Shown: piece after piece, positions 8,133-15,036 of the stretch
Numbering within the stretch: the stretch's first letter is position 1
How the letters are laid out: each line of letters begins with the position of its first letter
NCBI RefSeq assembly: GCF_000935215.1
Contig: NZ_JXXD01000075.1
Coordinates: forward strand, 1-32,514
Length of the DNA stretch: 32,514 nt
Reading direction: 5' to 3'
DNA from: Stutzerimonas stutzeri
GTDB taxonomy: Bacteria > Pseudomonadota > Gammaproteobacteria > Pseudomonadales > Pseudomonadaceae
The notes under the pieces: generated by a model
What the model was told of the DNA's origin: nothing
What the model saw: the letters and a program-made list of their open reading frames with translations, nothing else
Database searches by the model: none
Position numbers and translations under genes: made by a program

Positions 8133-9470
8133 TCAGTTGCCGCGACGCAGCGCCTGCGGCGAGAAATCACGCGGGCCGAGCTTGACGTTGAAGTCGTACA
8201 TCGGCTCGTTGTTGTCCAGCCCATCGACGAAGTAGTTGCCGTCCTTGAGGTGGTAGAGCGTTTCCAGCGTGCTGTTGAACATCGGCACGTCGTAATAGCT
8301 GATCGGATGGCTTTCCTGCAGGCCGATCAGCTCGCCCTTCTCGTCGTACAGGTCGACGGCAAGGATCGCCCAGCTGTCCTCGTCGATATAGAACCGACGC
8401 TTGTCGTAGAGGTGACTGAAGCCCTTGCGCAAAGTCGCCTCGACAACCCACACGCGATGCAGCTCATAGCGCAGCAGTTCCGGGTTCAGGGTGCGTGCCT
8501 GGACGATGCTGTCGTAGGGGAGGCCCTTCTGATGCACGGCATAGCTGTTGTAGGGCATCAGCATTTCACGCTTGCCGAGCAGCTCCCACTCGTAGCGATC
8601 CGGCGCGCCGTTGAACGAGTCGACCACATCGGCCGTGGCCAAGCCGCTGGTGTCGGGCTGCAAGGAGTCATAGGCCAGCGACGGCAGACGGCGCACGCGG
8701 CGATCGTCCGGGCTGTAGCGCCACGCCTTGCGAGTGGTCAGCACCTGGTCGAGCGGGTCCTGCACCACCAGTGCCGTACCGGACAGCTTGGCCGGCGCGG
8801 TGACACGGTACTTGTAGTACAGCACGGTGTTGTCCAGGTCCGCGTGAGTCATGCCTTCGCGGTTGTAGACGTAATAGATGTGCCGATCGCGCTTGATGTA
8901 GTTGGCCCGGCCACCGATCACCACTGCCTGGTTATTGATCATGTGGCTCTGGTCACCCTTGTAATGCAGGATGTGATTCCAGATCACCTCGATGCCGCTC
9001 TGCGGGATCGGGAAGGGAATGCCGGCTGCCGCGCCCTGGATACCGTTGCCGTTGGCGATGAGCTCGGCGCTGACGGCGTTGTAGCGAGTGGCATCATAGA
9101 TCCGCTGCGGCACCGAGGCGCTGCGGCGGGTCGGAAATACGCGCAGGTGGTAGTCGGGATAACGCTCCAGCAGCGCCTTCATACCGCCGGAAAGCTGGCC
9201 GCTGTACTCGTTGATATTGGTGTGATCGACGCGATAGAGCACTGTATCGGCCGCATACGGGTCGGGATGGTGCATCCCGGGCTGGTAGCCGGCGGGTGCT
9301 GCAACGCCCCCGGCCCAGGGCGGGATCGTCCCCGCGGGATTGCCGCCGCGCTCCGCTCCCAGCGGAGTCAGGTCCTGCCCCAGTCGCGCGGCCTGCGTGC
9401 TGTCTACCTTCGCCTGTGCCGGTAACGCGGTACAGGCTGCCAACAGCAGAATTCCGATCTTTCCGTACAT
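8133..9470 (-). CDS. DUF1329 exported protein
   Basis: The 445-residue protein has a Sec signal peptide (MYGKIGILLLAACTALPAQA, cleaved after about residue 20) and belongs to the DUF1329 family, whose fold resembles the lipoprotein-carrier LolA/LolB beta-barrel half. Typical blocks are ARLGQDLTPLGAERGGN and GTIPPWAGG near the N-terminus, FPIPQSG and WNHILHYKGD in the middle, and RRFYIDEDSWAILAVDLYDEKGEL near the C-terminus. GGGGGAG precedes ATG at a good distance. DUF1329 genes often sit beside a DUF1302 outer-membrane partner; none is present here, so this copy is an orphan, bracketed by its own terminator. It may handle lipids in the periplasm, which is inference. Confidence 0.88.
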   Translation of the reverse strand: MYGKIGILLLAACTALPAQAKVDSTQAARLGQDLTPLGAERGGNPAGTIPPWAGGVAAPAGYQPGMHHPDPYAADTVLYRVDHTNINEYSGQLSGGMKALLERYPDYHLRVFPTRRSASVPQRIYDATRYNAVSAELIANGNGIQGAAAGIPFPIPQSGIEVIWNHILHYKGDQSHMINNQAVVIGGRANYIKRDRHIYYVYNREGMTHADLDNTVLYYKYRVTAPAKLSGTALVVQDPLDQVLTTRKAWRYSPDDRRVRRLPSLAYDSLQPDTSGLATADVVDSFNGAPDRYEWELLGKREMLMPYNSYAVHQKGLPYDSIVQARTLNPELLRYELHRVWVVEATLRKGFSHLYDKRRFYIDEDSWAILAVDLYDEKGELIGLQESHPISYYDVPMFNSTLETLYHLKDGNYFVDGLDNNEPMYDFNVKLGPRDFSPQALRRGN

Positions 9471-9693
9471 CGTCTACTCCCCCAATTGCGCACGATGCTG
9501 GGCACCGCGTGGCGAGCCCGACTATCGGCGTTGCATTGTTATATGGTGTGGGCAGGCATGCCGTCCTGGCAGCACTCTTCCCTGGCCGCTGCTGCGGCTC
9601 TCGATCTGGGTGTGGCAAGCGACCTGGCTGCCTGGCGCCGCTGATAGGGCAGCCGGGACTAGGTCGCGGGCGTTTCGCTTTTACTGACCGCGC

Positions 9694-10410
9694 TCAGTCG
9701 ATGCGCTGGAATTTCAGGTCCCAGACGCCATGACCGAGCCGTTCACCACGACGCTCGAACTTGGTGATCGGTCGCTCCGCAGGCCGTGGCACGCAACGTC
9801 CATCCTCGGCCAGATTGCGATAGCCCGGGGCGACGTTCATCACCTCGAGCATGTATTCGGCATAGGGCTCCCAGTCGGTAGCCATATGCAGTACGCCGCC
9901 GATCTTCAGCTTGCTGCGCACCAGCTCGGCGAAAGCCGGCTGCACGATACGTCGCTTGTGATGACGGCTCTTGTGCCAGGGGTCCGGAAAGAACAGCAAT
10001 ACGCGGTCCAGGCTGGCATCGGCCACGCAATCGCGCAGTACCTCCAAGGCGTCGCAACTGTAGACCCTGACGTTGTTCAATTTCTGTGACACAAGTCCGC
10101 TCAGCAACGCGCCGACACCAGGTTTATGCACTTCCACGCCAATGAAGTCCTGATCCGGCGCCGCGGCGGCCATTTCCAGGGTGGAATGGCCCATGCCGAA
10201 GCCGATCTCGAAGGTGCGCGGCGCGCTACGGCCGAACACCTCGTCGAAATCGCGCAGACCGTTCTCGATCTCCAGGCCGAACTTCGGCCAGCCTTGCTCC
10301 AGGCCACGCTGCTGGCCTTCGGTCATTCGCCCGGCACGCATCACGAAACTCTTGATGGTGCGGCGGTGCTCGGTTTGCTGCGCTTCGGCCGCGGGGTTCT
10401 GCTCTGTCAT
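9694..10410 (-). CDS. trmB: tRNA (guanine-N7)-methyltransferase TrmB
   Basis: TrmB methylates N7 of G46 in tRNA variable loops using SAM. The 238-residue protein has the expected blocks: [14 protein letters not shown] (SAM loop, about residues 67-80), [36 protein letters not shown] (the PDPWxKxxHxKRR family signature) and the C-terminal [17 protein letters not shown]. The N-terminal [15 protein letters not shown] is also conserved. It reads away from thiG and starts 65 bases after the end of that gene; a terminator lies between, so it likely has its own promoter. About 220 bases separate it from the DUF1329 gene downstream. Confidence 0.96.
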   Translation of the reverse strand: MTEQNPAAEAQQTEHRRTIKSFVMRAGRMTEGQQRGLEQGWPKFGLEIENGLRDFDEVFGRSAPRTFEIGFGMGHSTLEMAAAAPDQDFIGVEVHKPGVGALLSGLVSQKLNNVRVYSCDALEVLRDCVADASLDRVLLFFPDPWHKSRHHKRRIVQPAFAELVRSKLKIGGVLHMATDWEPYAEYMLEVMNVAPGYRNLAEDGRCVPRPAERPITKFERRGERLGHGVWDLKFQRID

Positions 10411-10426
10411 GGTCTACCTGCGAGAA

Positions 10427-10464
10427 ATAAAAAAGCCGGCCCCTGACACAAGATCGGGGCCGGC
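10427..10464 (-). terminator. Rho-independent terminator of the thiS-thiG operon
   Basis: GCCGGCCCC (10435-10443) and GGGGCCGGC (10456-10464) form a perfect 9-bp stem with a 12-nt loop. On the minus strand it is followed by TTTTTTATT (complement of 10426-10434). It begins 12 bases past the thiG stop and ends transcription before trmB. Confidence 0.9.
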
Positions 10465-10475
10465 CACGAATCGTT

Positions 10476-11270
10476 TCAGCGAATCAGCCCGTCCAGCGGC
10501 GACGAGGCGCTGGCGTAGAGCTTCTTCGGCATGCGGCCGGCAAGATAGGCCAGGCGGCCGGCCTCGATGGCGTACTTCATGGCCTCGGCCATCAGCACGG
10601 GATTCTGCGCATGGGCGATGGCGCTGTTCATCAGCACCGCTTCGCAGCCCAGCTCCATGGCAATGGTGGCGTCCGAAGCGGTTCCGACACCGGCATCCAC
10701 CAGCACGGGCACGGTTGCTTCCTCGAGGATGATGCGCAGGTTGTACGGATTGCAGATACCCAGGCCGGTGCCGATCAGGCCGGCCAGCGGCATCACCGCG
10801 ATGCAGCCCATCTCGGCCAGCTGGCGAGCGATGATCGGGTCGTCGCTGGTATAGACCATGACGTCGAAGCCGTCCCGGATCAGTACTTCGGCGGCCTTGA
10901 GGGTCTCGATCACGTTGGGAAATAGCGTCTTCTGATCGGCCAGCACTTCCAGCTTGACCAGCTTGTGGCCGTCGAGGAGTTCACGGGCCAGGCGGCAGGT
11001 ACGCACCGCGTCCTCGGCGGTGAAACAGCCGGCGGTGTTCGGCAGGATGGTGTAGCGCTCGGGGCTGATCACGTCGAGCAGATTCGGCTCGCCCGGATTC
11101 TGACCAATATTGGTGCGGCGCACCGCGACGGTGACGATCTCGGCACCCGAGGCCTCAATGGCCGCACGCGTCTCCTCAAGGTCCTTGTACTTGCCGGTGC
11201 CGACCAGCAGGCGCGATTGATAGGTGCGACCGGCCAGGGTGAAGGGCTTGTCGTGCGGAACTGGGCGCAT
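10476..11270 (-). CDS. thiG: Thiazole synthase ThiG
   Basis: ThiG condenses 1-deoxyxylulose 5-phosphate, dehydroglycine and the ThiS thiocarboxylate sulfur into the thiazole phosphate of thiamine. The 264-residue TIM-barrel protein shows family blocks [15 protein letters not shown] (about 20-34), [25 protein letters not shown], and [17 protein letters not shown], the region of the Schiff-base lysine. The phosphate-binding end is [10 protein letters not shown] followed by [11 protein letters not shown]. It lies 74 bases after thiS on the same strand and closes with a terminator. No TPP riboswitch is seen in front of the pair; there is too little room between DUF423 and thiS. Confidence 0.97.
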   Translation of the reverse strand: MRPVPHDKPFTLAGRTYQSRLLVGTGKYKDLEETRAAIEASGAEIVTVAVRRTNIGQNPGEPNLLDVISPERYTILPNTAGCFTAEDAVRTCRLARELLDGHKLVKLEVLADQKTLFPNVIETLKAAEVLIRDGFDVMVYTSDDPIIARQLAEMGCIAVMPLAGLIGTGLGICNPYNLRIILEEATVPVLVDAGVGTASDATIAMELGCEAVLMNSAIAHAQNPVLMAEAMKYAIEAGRLAYLAGRMPKKLYASASSPLDGLIR

Positions 11271-11306
11271 GGGAATTCCTCGTTCGGACGTGTTGCTGCG
11301 GACTGG

Positions 11307-11323
11307 GCGCCGCAGGGCGGCGC
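11307..11323. repeat. Hairpin in the thiS-thiG intergenic gap
   Basis: GCGCCGC (11307-11313) and GCGGCGC (11317-11323) form a perfect 7-bp stem with a 3-nt loop. It has no T-run, so it is more likely an mRNA processing or stability element within the thiS-thiG transcript than a terminator. Confidence 0.4.
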
Positions 11324-11344
11324 AATTCGGATGAGCGCGACCGG

Positions 11345-11545
11345 CTAGCCGCCACCGATGGCGTGCACCACCTCGACGTGATCGCCTTCGCTGAGTTCGG
11401 TAGTCGCGTGCGCGCTGCGCGGCACGATGTCCCGATTGAGCTCGACGGCCAGACGGCGTCCGGTCAGGTCCAGACGCACCAGCAGGTCGGCCACCGACTC
11501 GCCGGCTGGCAGCTCATAGGGTTCGCCATTCAACTGGATCTGCAT
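11345..11545 (-). CDS. thiS: Sulfur carrier protein ThiS
   Basis: ThiS is the ubiquitin-like carrier whose C-terminal Gly is converted to a thiocarboxylate that supplies sulfur to ThiG. From ATG 11545 the protein has 66 residues, the usual length, starting [12 protein letters not shown] and ending HAIGGG with the diagnostic terminal Gly-Gly. [11 protein letters not shown] and [11 protein letters not shown] are typical of the family. An upstream in-frame ATG at 11560 would add five residues (MAANS); it lacks a visible ribosome site, while GGCGG lies before 11545. DUF423 ends 88 bases upstream on the same strand. Confidence 0.93.
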   Translation of the reverse strand: MQIQLNGEPYELPAGESVADLLVRLDLTGRRLAVELNRDIVPRSAHATTELSEGDHVEVVHAIGGG

Positions 11546-11633
11546 GCTGTTCGCCGCCATTGCGAAAAGGGGACGGCATTCTAGCCCGAATCACCCCCGC
11601 CACCAACGCGAAGCCCGCGGCCGTTCGTCCCGC

Positions 11634-12014
11634 TCAGCTGCGTATGCGCCAGCCGGCCAGCGCCAGGCAGAGCCAGCCTGCGAGAAAGGACGTACCCCCT
11701 AGCGGCGTGATCATGCCCAGCTTGCCGATTCCGCTGAGGGTGAGCAGGTAGAGACTGCCGGAGAACAACAGGATACCGGCGACGAACAGGGCACCTGCCG
11801 CAGTCAGGAGGCGGCCGGGCCGATGCAACGAAAGCAGCGCGACGCCGAGCAGTGCCAGCGCATGAAGCATCTGGTACTGCACTCCCGTCTGAAACACCGC
11901 AAGATAGGCAGCGCTCAACTGACTCTTGAGGGCATGGGAAGCGAAAGCGCCAAGCGCAACGCCAGTCAAGCCGAACAGCGCGGCAAGGACGATATAAGCA
12001 CGAATCATTGCCAT
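11634..12014 (-). CDS. DUF423 family membrane protein
   Basis: The 126-residue product has four hydrophobic segments (about residues 5-25, 45-62, 68-90 and 95-118) and the family hallmark GAFASHAL near residue 23, followed by FQTGVQYQMLHALALL. This is the DUF423/YgdD-type inner-membrane family; its function is unknown. The start at 12014 has a second in-frame ATG two codons on. The gene is divergent from mtgA with only about 60 bases between starts, and thiS follows on the same strand, so DUF423-thiS-thiG may be one transcript. Confidence 0.88.
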   Translation of the reverse strand: MAMIRAYIVLAALFGLTGVALGAFASHALKSQLSAAYLAVFQTGVQYQMLHALALLGVALLSLHRPGRLLTAAGALFVAGILLFSGSLYLLTLSGIGKLGMITPLGGTSFLAGWLCLALAGWRIRS

Positions 12015-12030
12015 TTCCGGTCGATGGCCT

Positions 12031-12071
12031 TAGCGGCCGCTATAATGCCCGCTCTTTTCGCCCACGACCAA
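12031..12071. promoter_or_regulatory. Divergent promoter region between DUF423 and mtgA
   Basis: A perfect TATAAT (12041-12046) reads toward mtgA, though no good -35 box stands 16-18 bp before it. On the other strand TTGGTC (complement of 12066-12071) and CATTAT (complement of 12042-12047), 18 bp apart, could serve DUF423. The two -10 boxes overlap. A perfect 12-bp palindrome TAGCGGCCGCTA (12031-12042) abuts the mtgA -10 box and could be an operator. Confidence 0.45.
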
Positions 12072-12076
12072 GTGCC

Positions 12077-12805
12077 ATGTTGCGAAACCTGCTGCTGCGC
12101 CTCTCCAAACTGCTGCTCTGGCTGATCGGCCTCTCGGCGCTGCTGGTACTGCTGTTTCGCTGGGTGCCACCGCCGTTCACCGCTTTGATGATCGAGCGCA
12201 AGATCGAGTCATGGCGCACAGGCGAAACTATCGACCTGACCCGCGACTGGCGGCCTTGGAAAGTGCTGCCGGACGATCTGAAGATGGCGGTGATCGCCGC
12301 CGAGGATCAGAAGTTCGCCGACCACTGGGGCTTCGACATCGCTGCAATCCGCGCCGCCCTCAGCCACAATGAGCGCGGTGGCTCACTGCGCGGTGCCAGC
12401 ACATTGAGTCAGCAGGTGGCGAAGAACCTGTTTCTCTGGTCCGGCCGCAGCTGGCCACGCAAGGGCCTGGAAGCCTGGTTCACCGCGCTGATCGAGCTTT
12501 TATGGCCCAAGCAGCGCATCCTTGAGGTCTATCTCAATAGCGTCGAGTGGGGCGATGGCGTCTTCGGTGCGCAGGCGGCGGCACAGCATCACTTCGGCAC
12601 TGGTGCACCGTACCTGTCGACCCGACAAGCCAGCCTCCTCGCCGCGGTGCTACCCAATCCGCGACAGTGGAGCGCTGGCAAACCGAACGGCCATGTGAAC
12701 AATCGCGCCGCCTGGATTCGGCAACAGATGCGCCAGCTGGGTGGCAGCCACTACCTGCAGCGGATCAAACCGGACCACCCGGACTGGTGGCCGGGCTGGC
12801 TCTGA
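12077..12805 (+). CDS. mtgA: Monofunctional biosynthetic peptidoglycan transglycosylase MtgA
   Basis: MtgA polymerises lipid II into glycan strands at the inner membrane. From ATG 12077 it has 242 residues: a membrane anchor at about 10-32, then a GT51 domain. Conserved motifs are AAEDQKFADHWGFD (catalytic Glu76), RGASTLSQQVAKNLFLW (107-121) and KQRILEVYLNSVEWG (145-159, with the second Glu150). There is no transpeptidase domain, so it is the monofunctional type. I prefer 12077 because translation from the upstream in-frame codon at 12008 would cover the TATAAT promoter box and place 23 non-conserved residues ahead of the anchor. Confidence 0.95.
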   Translation: MLRNLLLRLSKLLLWLIGLSALLVLLFRWVPPPFTALMIERKIESWRTGETIDLTRDWRPWKVLPDDLKMAVIAAEDQKFADHWGFDIAAIRAALSHNERGGSLRGASTLSQQVAKNLFLWSGRSWPRKGLEAWFTALIELLWPKQRILEVYLNSVEWGDGVFGAQAAAQHHFGTGAPYLSTRQASLLAAVLPNPRQWSAGKPNGHVNNRAAWIRQQMRQLGGSHYLQRIKPDHPDWWPGWL

Positions 12806-12929
12806 ACCAGCATGCAGAACAGCCGGCGCAGCAGGATGCAGCACCTCCGGTGCGAGATCACGTGCCTCCCGCTCGGTCAGTGCGATGGGGTTTGACTATG
12901 CAGTATCTGGATCGGACCCGAGAACAACC

Positions 12930-14858
12930 ATGAACACCTACCTCGTCCGGCTGAGTCTGGGCTATTTCTGCCTGGCCATGCTGTGGATTCTCCTCGGCGA
13001 CATGCTGGTCGGCTACCTGGCTGCTGGCGATATCCAGACCTGGCAGACAGGCAAGGGCGCGCTGTTCGTGGGGCTTACCACCGTGCTGATATTCCTGCTC
13101 GGCCGCCAGCACTTTCGCCGCTTCGACGAACAGCAGCGCGCCCAGCACGTCCAGGAAACCAGCCTGAAGCAGGCCGCCGCGGTCTTCGACAGCACTCAGG
13201 AAGGCGTGCTGGTCACTGATCCAAGCCAACACATCGTGCACGTCAATCCGGCGTTCAGCCGCATCACCGGATACAGCACCGAGGAAGTCCTTGGACAGAC
13301 CCCTAGACTCTTCGCGTCTGGCAAGCACGACGCAGCCTTCTACAACCAGATGTGGCTGGCGCTGAAAGAGCATGGCGAGTGGAGCGGCGAGATCTGGAAC
13401 CGACGCAAGAATGGCGAGGTGTACCCGCAATGGCAGAACCTGCGCTGCATCCATGACAACCAGGGCCAGCTCAGCCATTACGTGGCGGTGTTCTCCGATC
13501 TCTCGGCGCTCAAGCGCTCGCGCGAAGAGCTCGACCAGCTCGCTCATTACGATCCGTTGCTCAAGCTGCCGAATCGGCTGCTGTTCACCGAACGCGCCAA
13601 GCAGGATCTCGAGCGCGCCAGGGCCAACAAACGCAGCGGTGCATTACTTCTGATCGACCTCGATCACTTCAAGGACATCAATGAAAGCCTTGGCCACAGC
13701 CTGGGCGACGCGCTGTTGCAGGCTGTCAGCACGCGACTGGGCGAGTACCTGAAAGAAGGCATGACGCTTGGCCGACTCGGCGGTGACGAGTTCGCCCTGC
13801 TCTGTGAAGGCTACGGCGCGGAGAAGGCCACCTCGCTGGCGTTGCGCATTCTCGACCGACTGAACGAACCCTTCCATATCGCTGGCCAGGAGCTGTTCAG
13901 CAGCGCCAGCATCGGCATCGTGCTGTACCCCTATCCGACCGACGTGCAGAACGTCGAACAGCTGATGCGCAACGCCGACTCGGCGCTGTTCAAGGCCAAG
14001 AACAGCGGCCGCTCAACCTATGCGTTCTATTCCGAGGAACTGACCAGCCAGGCCCGCCAGCGCGTCGAACTGGTCACCGCATTGCGCCAGGCCCTCGAGC
14101 AAGGACAGCTGCGCCTGCACTTTCAGCCGATCTACGACCTGCGCGAGGGCACGATCACCGGTTTCGAGGCACTGGTACGCTGGCTACACCCGGAGAAAGG
14201 CCTGATCGCACCGGGCATCTTCATTCTCGTCGCCGAGGAAACCGGGCTGATCAGCGCGATCGATCACTGGGTGCTGGAGCAGGCCTGCAATCAGGCTCGA
14301 GAGTGGCTTGGCCAGGGTCGCCCGCTTGGCTTCATCGCGGTGAACATCTCCAGCCGCCTGTTCGGCAACGGCGAGCTCGACCTGCAGGTCGCCACCATTC
14401 TGGCCCGCTGCGGGCTAGAGGCGCACCATCTGGAACTGGAGATCACCGAAAGCGCGGTGATGCAGGACCCGGACGCCGCTCTGGAGCTACTGCAGCGCCT
14501 GCGCGCACTCGGCGTTCAGCTGGCGATCGACGATTTCGGCACCGGCTACTCGTCACTCCAGCGACTCAAGCGCATGAACGTGCACAAACTGAAGATCGAC
14601 CAGGGCTTCGTCCGCGGCCTGCCCGACGACCGCGAGGACGCCGCTATCACCCGCTCGGTCATCGGCCTGGCACACAATCTGGGCCTCAAAGTCGTGGCGG
14701 AAGGCATCGAGACTGCAGACCAGGCGGCGTTTCTGCTGGCGCAGAATTGCGACTATGGCCAAGGCTACGGCTTTGCACGACCGCAGCCTGCCAGCGACAT
14801 CGATTGGCGCGCGGCCGAACTCCGCTACGGGCAGAGTTGCCGCTCGTCCGGAGCCTGA
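12930..14858 (+). CDS. Membrane PAS-GGDEF-EAL protein (dual c-di-GMP synthase/phosphodiesterase)
   Basis: The 642-residue protein has two N-terminal membrane spans (about 5-30 and 43-58), a PAS domain (about 80-195), a GGDEF domain (about 205-370) and an EAL domain (about 380-630). The cyclase site is intact: DLDHFKDIN at 243-251 and GGDEF at 284-288. The inhibitory RxxD site is absent (KEGM at 275-278). The phosphodiesterase site also looks intact: EAL 413-415, ELEITES with Glu504/507, DDFGTGYSSL at 534-543, LKID with Lys555, and AEGIE with Glu591. ATG 12885 is an in-frame alternative adding 15 residues; 12930 puts the first span at the N-terminus but has only a weak GAG ribosome site. The gene sits between mtgA and a CHASE hybrid kinase. 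Confidence 0.92.
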   Translation: MNTYLVRLSLGYFCLAMLWILLGDMLVGYLAAGDIQTWQTGKGALFVGLTTVLIFLLGRQHFRRFDEQQRAQHVQETSLKQAAAVFDSTQEGVLVTDPSQHIVHVNPAFSRITGYSTEEVLGQTPRLFASGKHDAAFYNQMWLALKEHGEWSGEIWNRRKNGEVYPQWQNLRCIHDNQGQLSHYVAVFSDLSALKRSREELDQLAHYDPLLKLPNRLLFTERAKQDLERARANKRSGALLLIDLDHFKDINESLGHSLGDALLQAVSTRLGEYLKEGMTLGRLGGDEFALLCEGYGAEKATSLALRILDRLNEPFHIAGQELFSSASIGIVLYPYPTDVQNVEQLMRNADSALFKAKNSGRSTYAFYSEELTSQARQRVELVTALRQALEQGQLRLHFQPIYDLREGTITGFEALVRWLHPEKGLIAPGIFILVAEETGLISAIDHWVLEQACNQAREWLGQGRPLGFIAVNISSRLFGNGELDLQVATILARCGLEAHHLELEITESAVMQDPDAALELLQRLRALGVQLAIDDFGTGYSSLQRLKRMNVHKLKIDQGFVRGLPDDREDAAITRSVIGLAHNLGLKVVAEGIETADQAAFLLAQNCDYGQGYGFARPQPASDIDWRAAELRYGQSCRSSGA

Positions 14859-14905
14859 TCAGGCGCATATATCAATAGGCCATTACTGCAGGTAAGCTGA
14901 CAGAA

Positions 14906-15014
14906 CGGTCAACCTCGCCATCATGGAAGGCCGGGCAACCAGCTTTGCGGCATACTGGCTCGACTGCCGCAGACTGGCACCGATTCCAGGCCTCCGGCGT
15001 CCAATCGGTCAACC
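14906..15014. repeat. Two 9-bp direct repeats exactly 100 bp apart
   Basis: CGGTCAACC occurs at 14906-14914 and again at 15006-15014, in the gap before the hybrid kinase start. The offset of 100 bp is close to a whole number of helical turns, which would suit a looping regulator, but two 9-mers may match by chance. Confidence 0.25.
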
Positions 15015-15036
15015 ACCGCGTACCGCAGCGAAGACG

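Noticed and set aside
8250-9425. 391-codon plus-strand frame opposite the DUF1329 gene
   Set aside because: It lies wholly within the DUF1329 gene, whose signal peptide, ribosome site and terminator identify the true strand.
11546-11633. TPP riboswitch before thiS
   Set aside because: The gap is only 88 bases and shows none of the conserved THI-box sequence.
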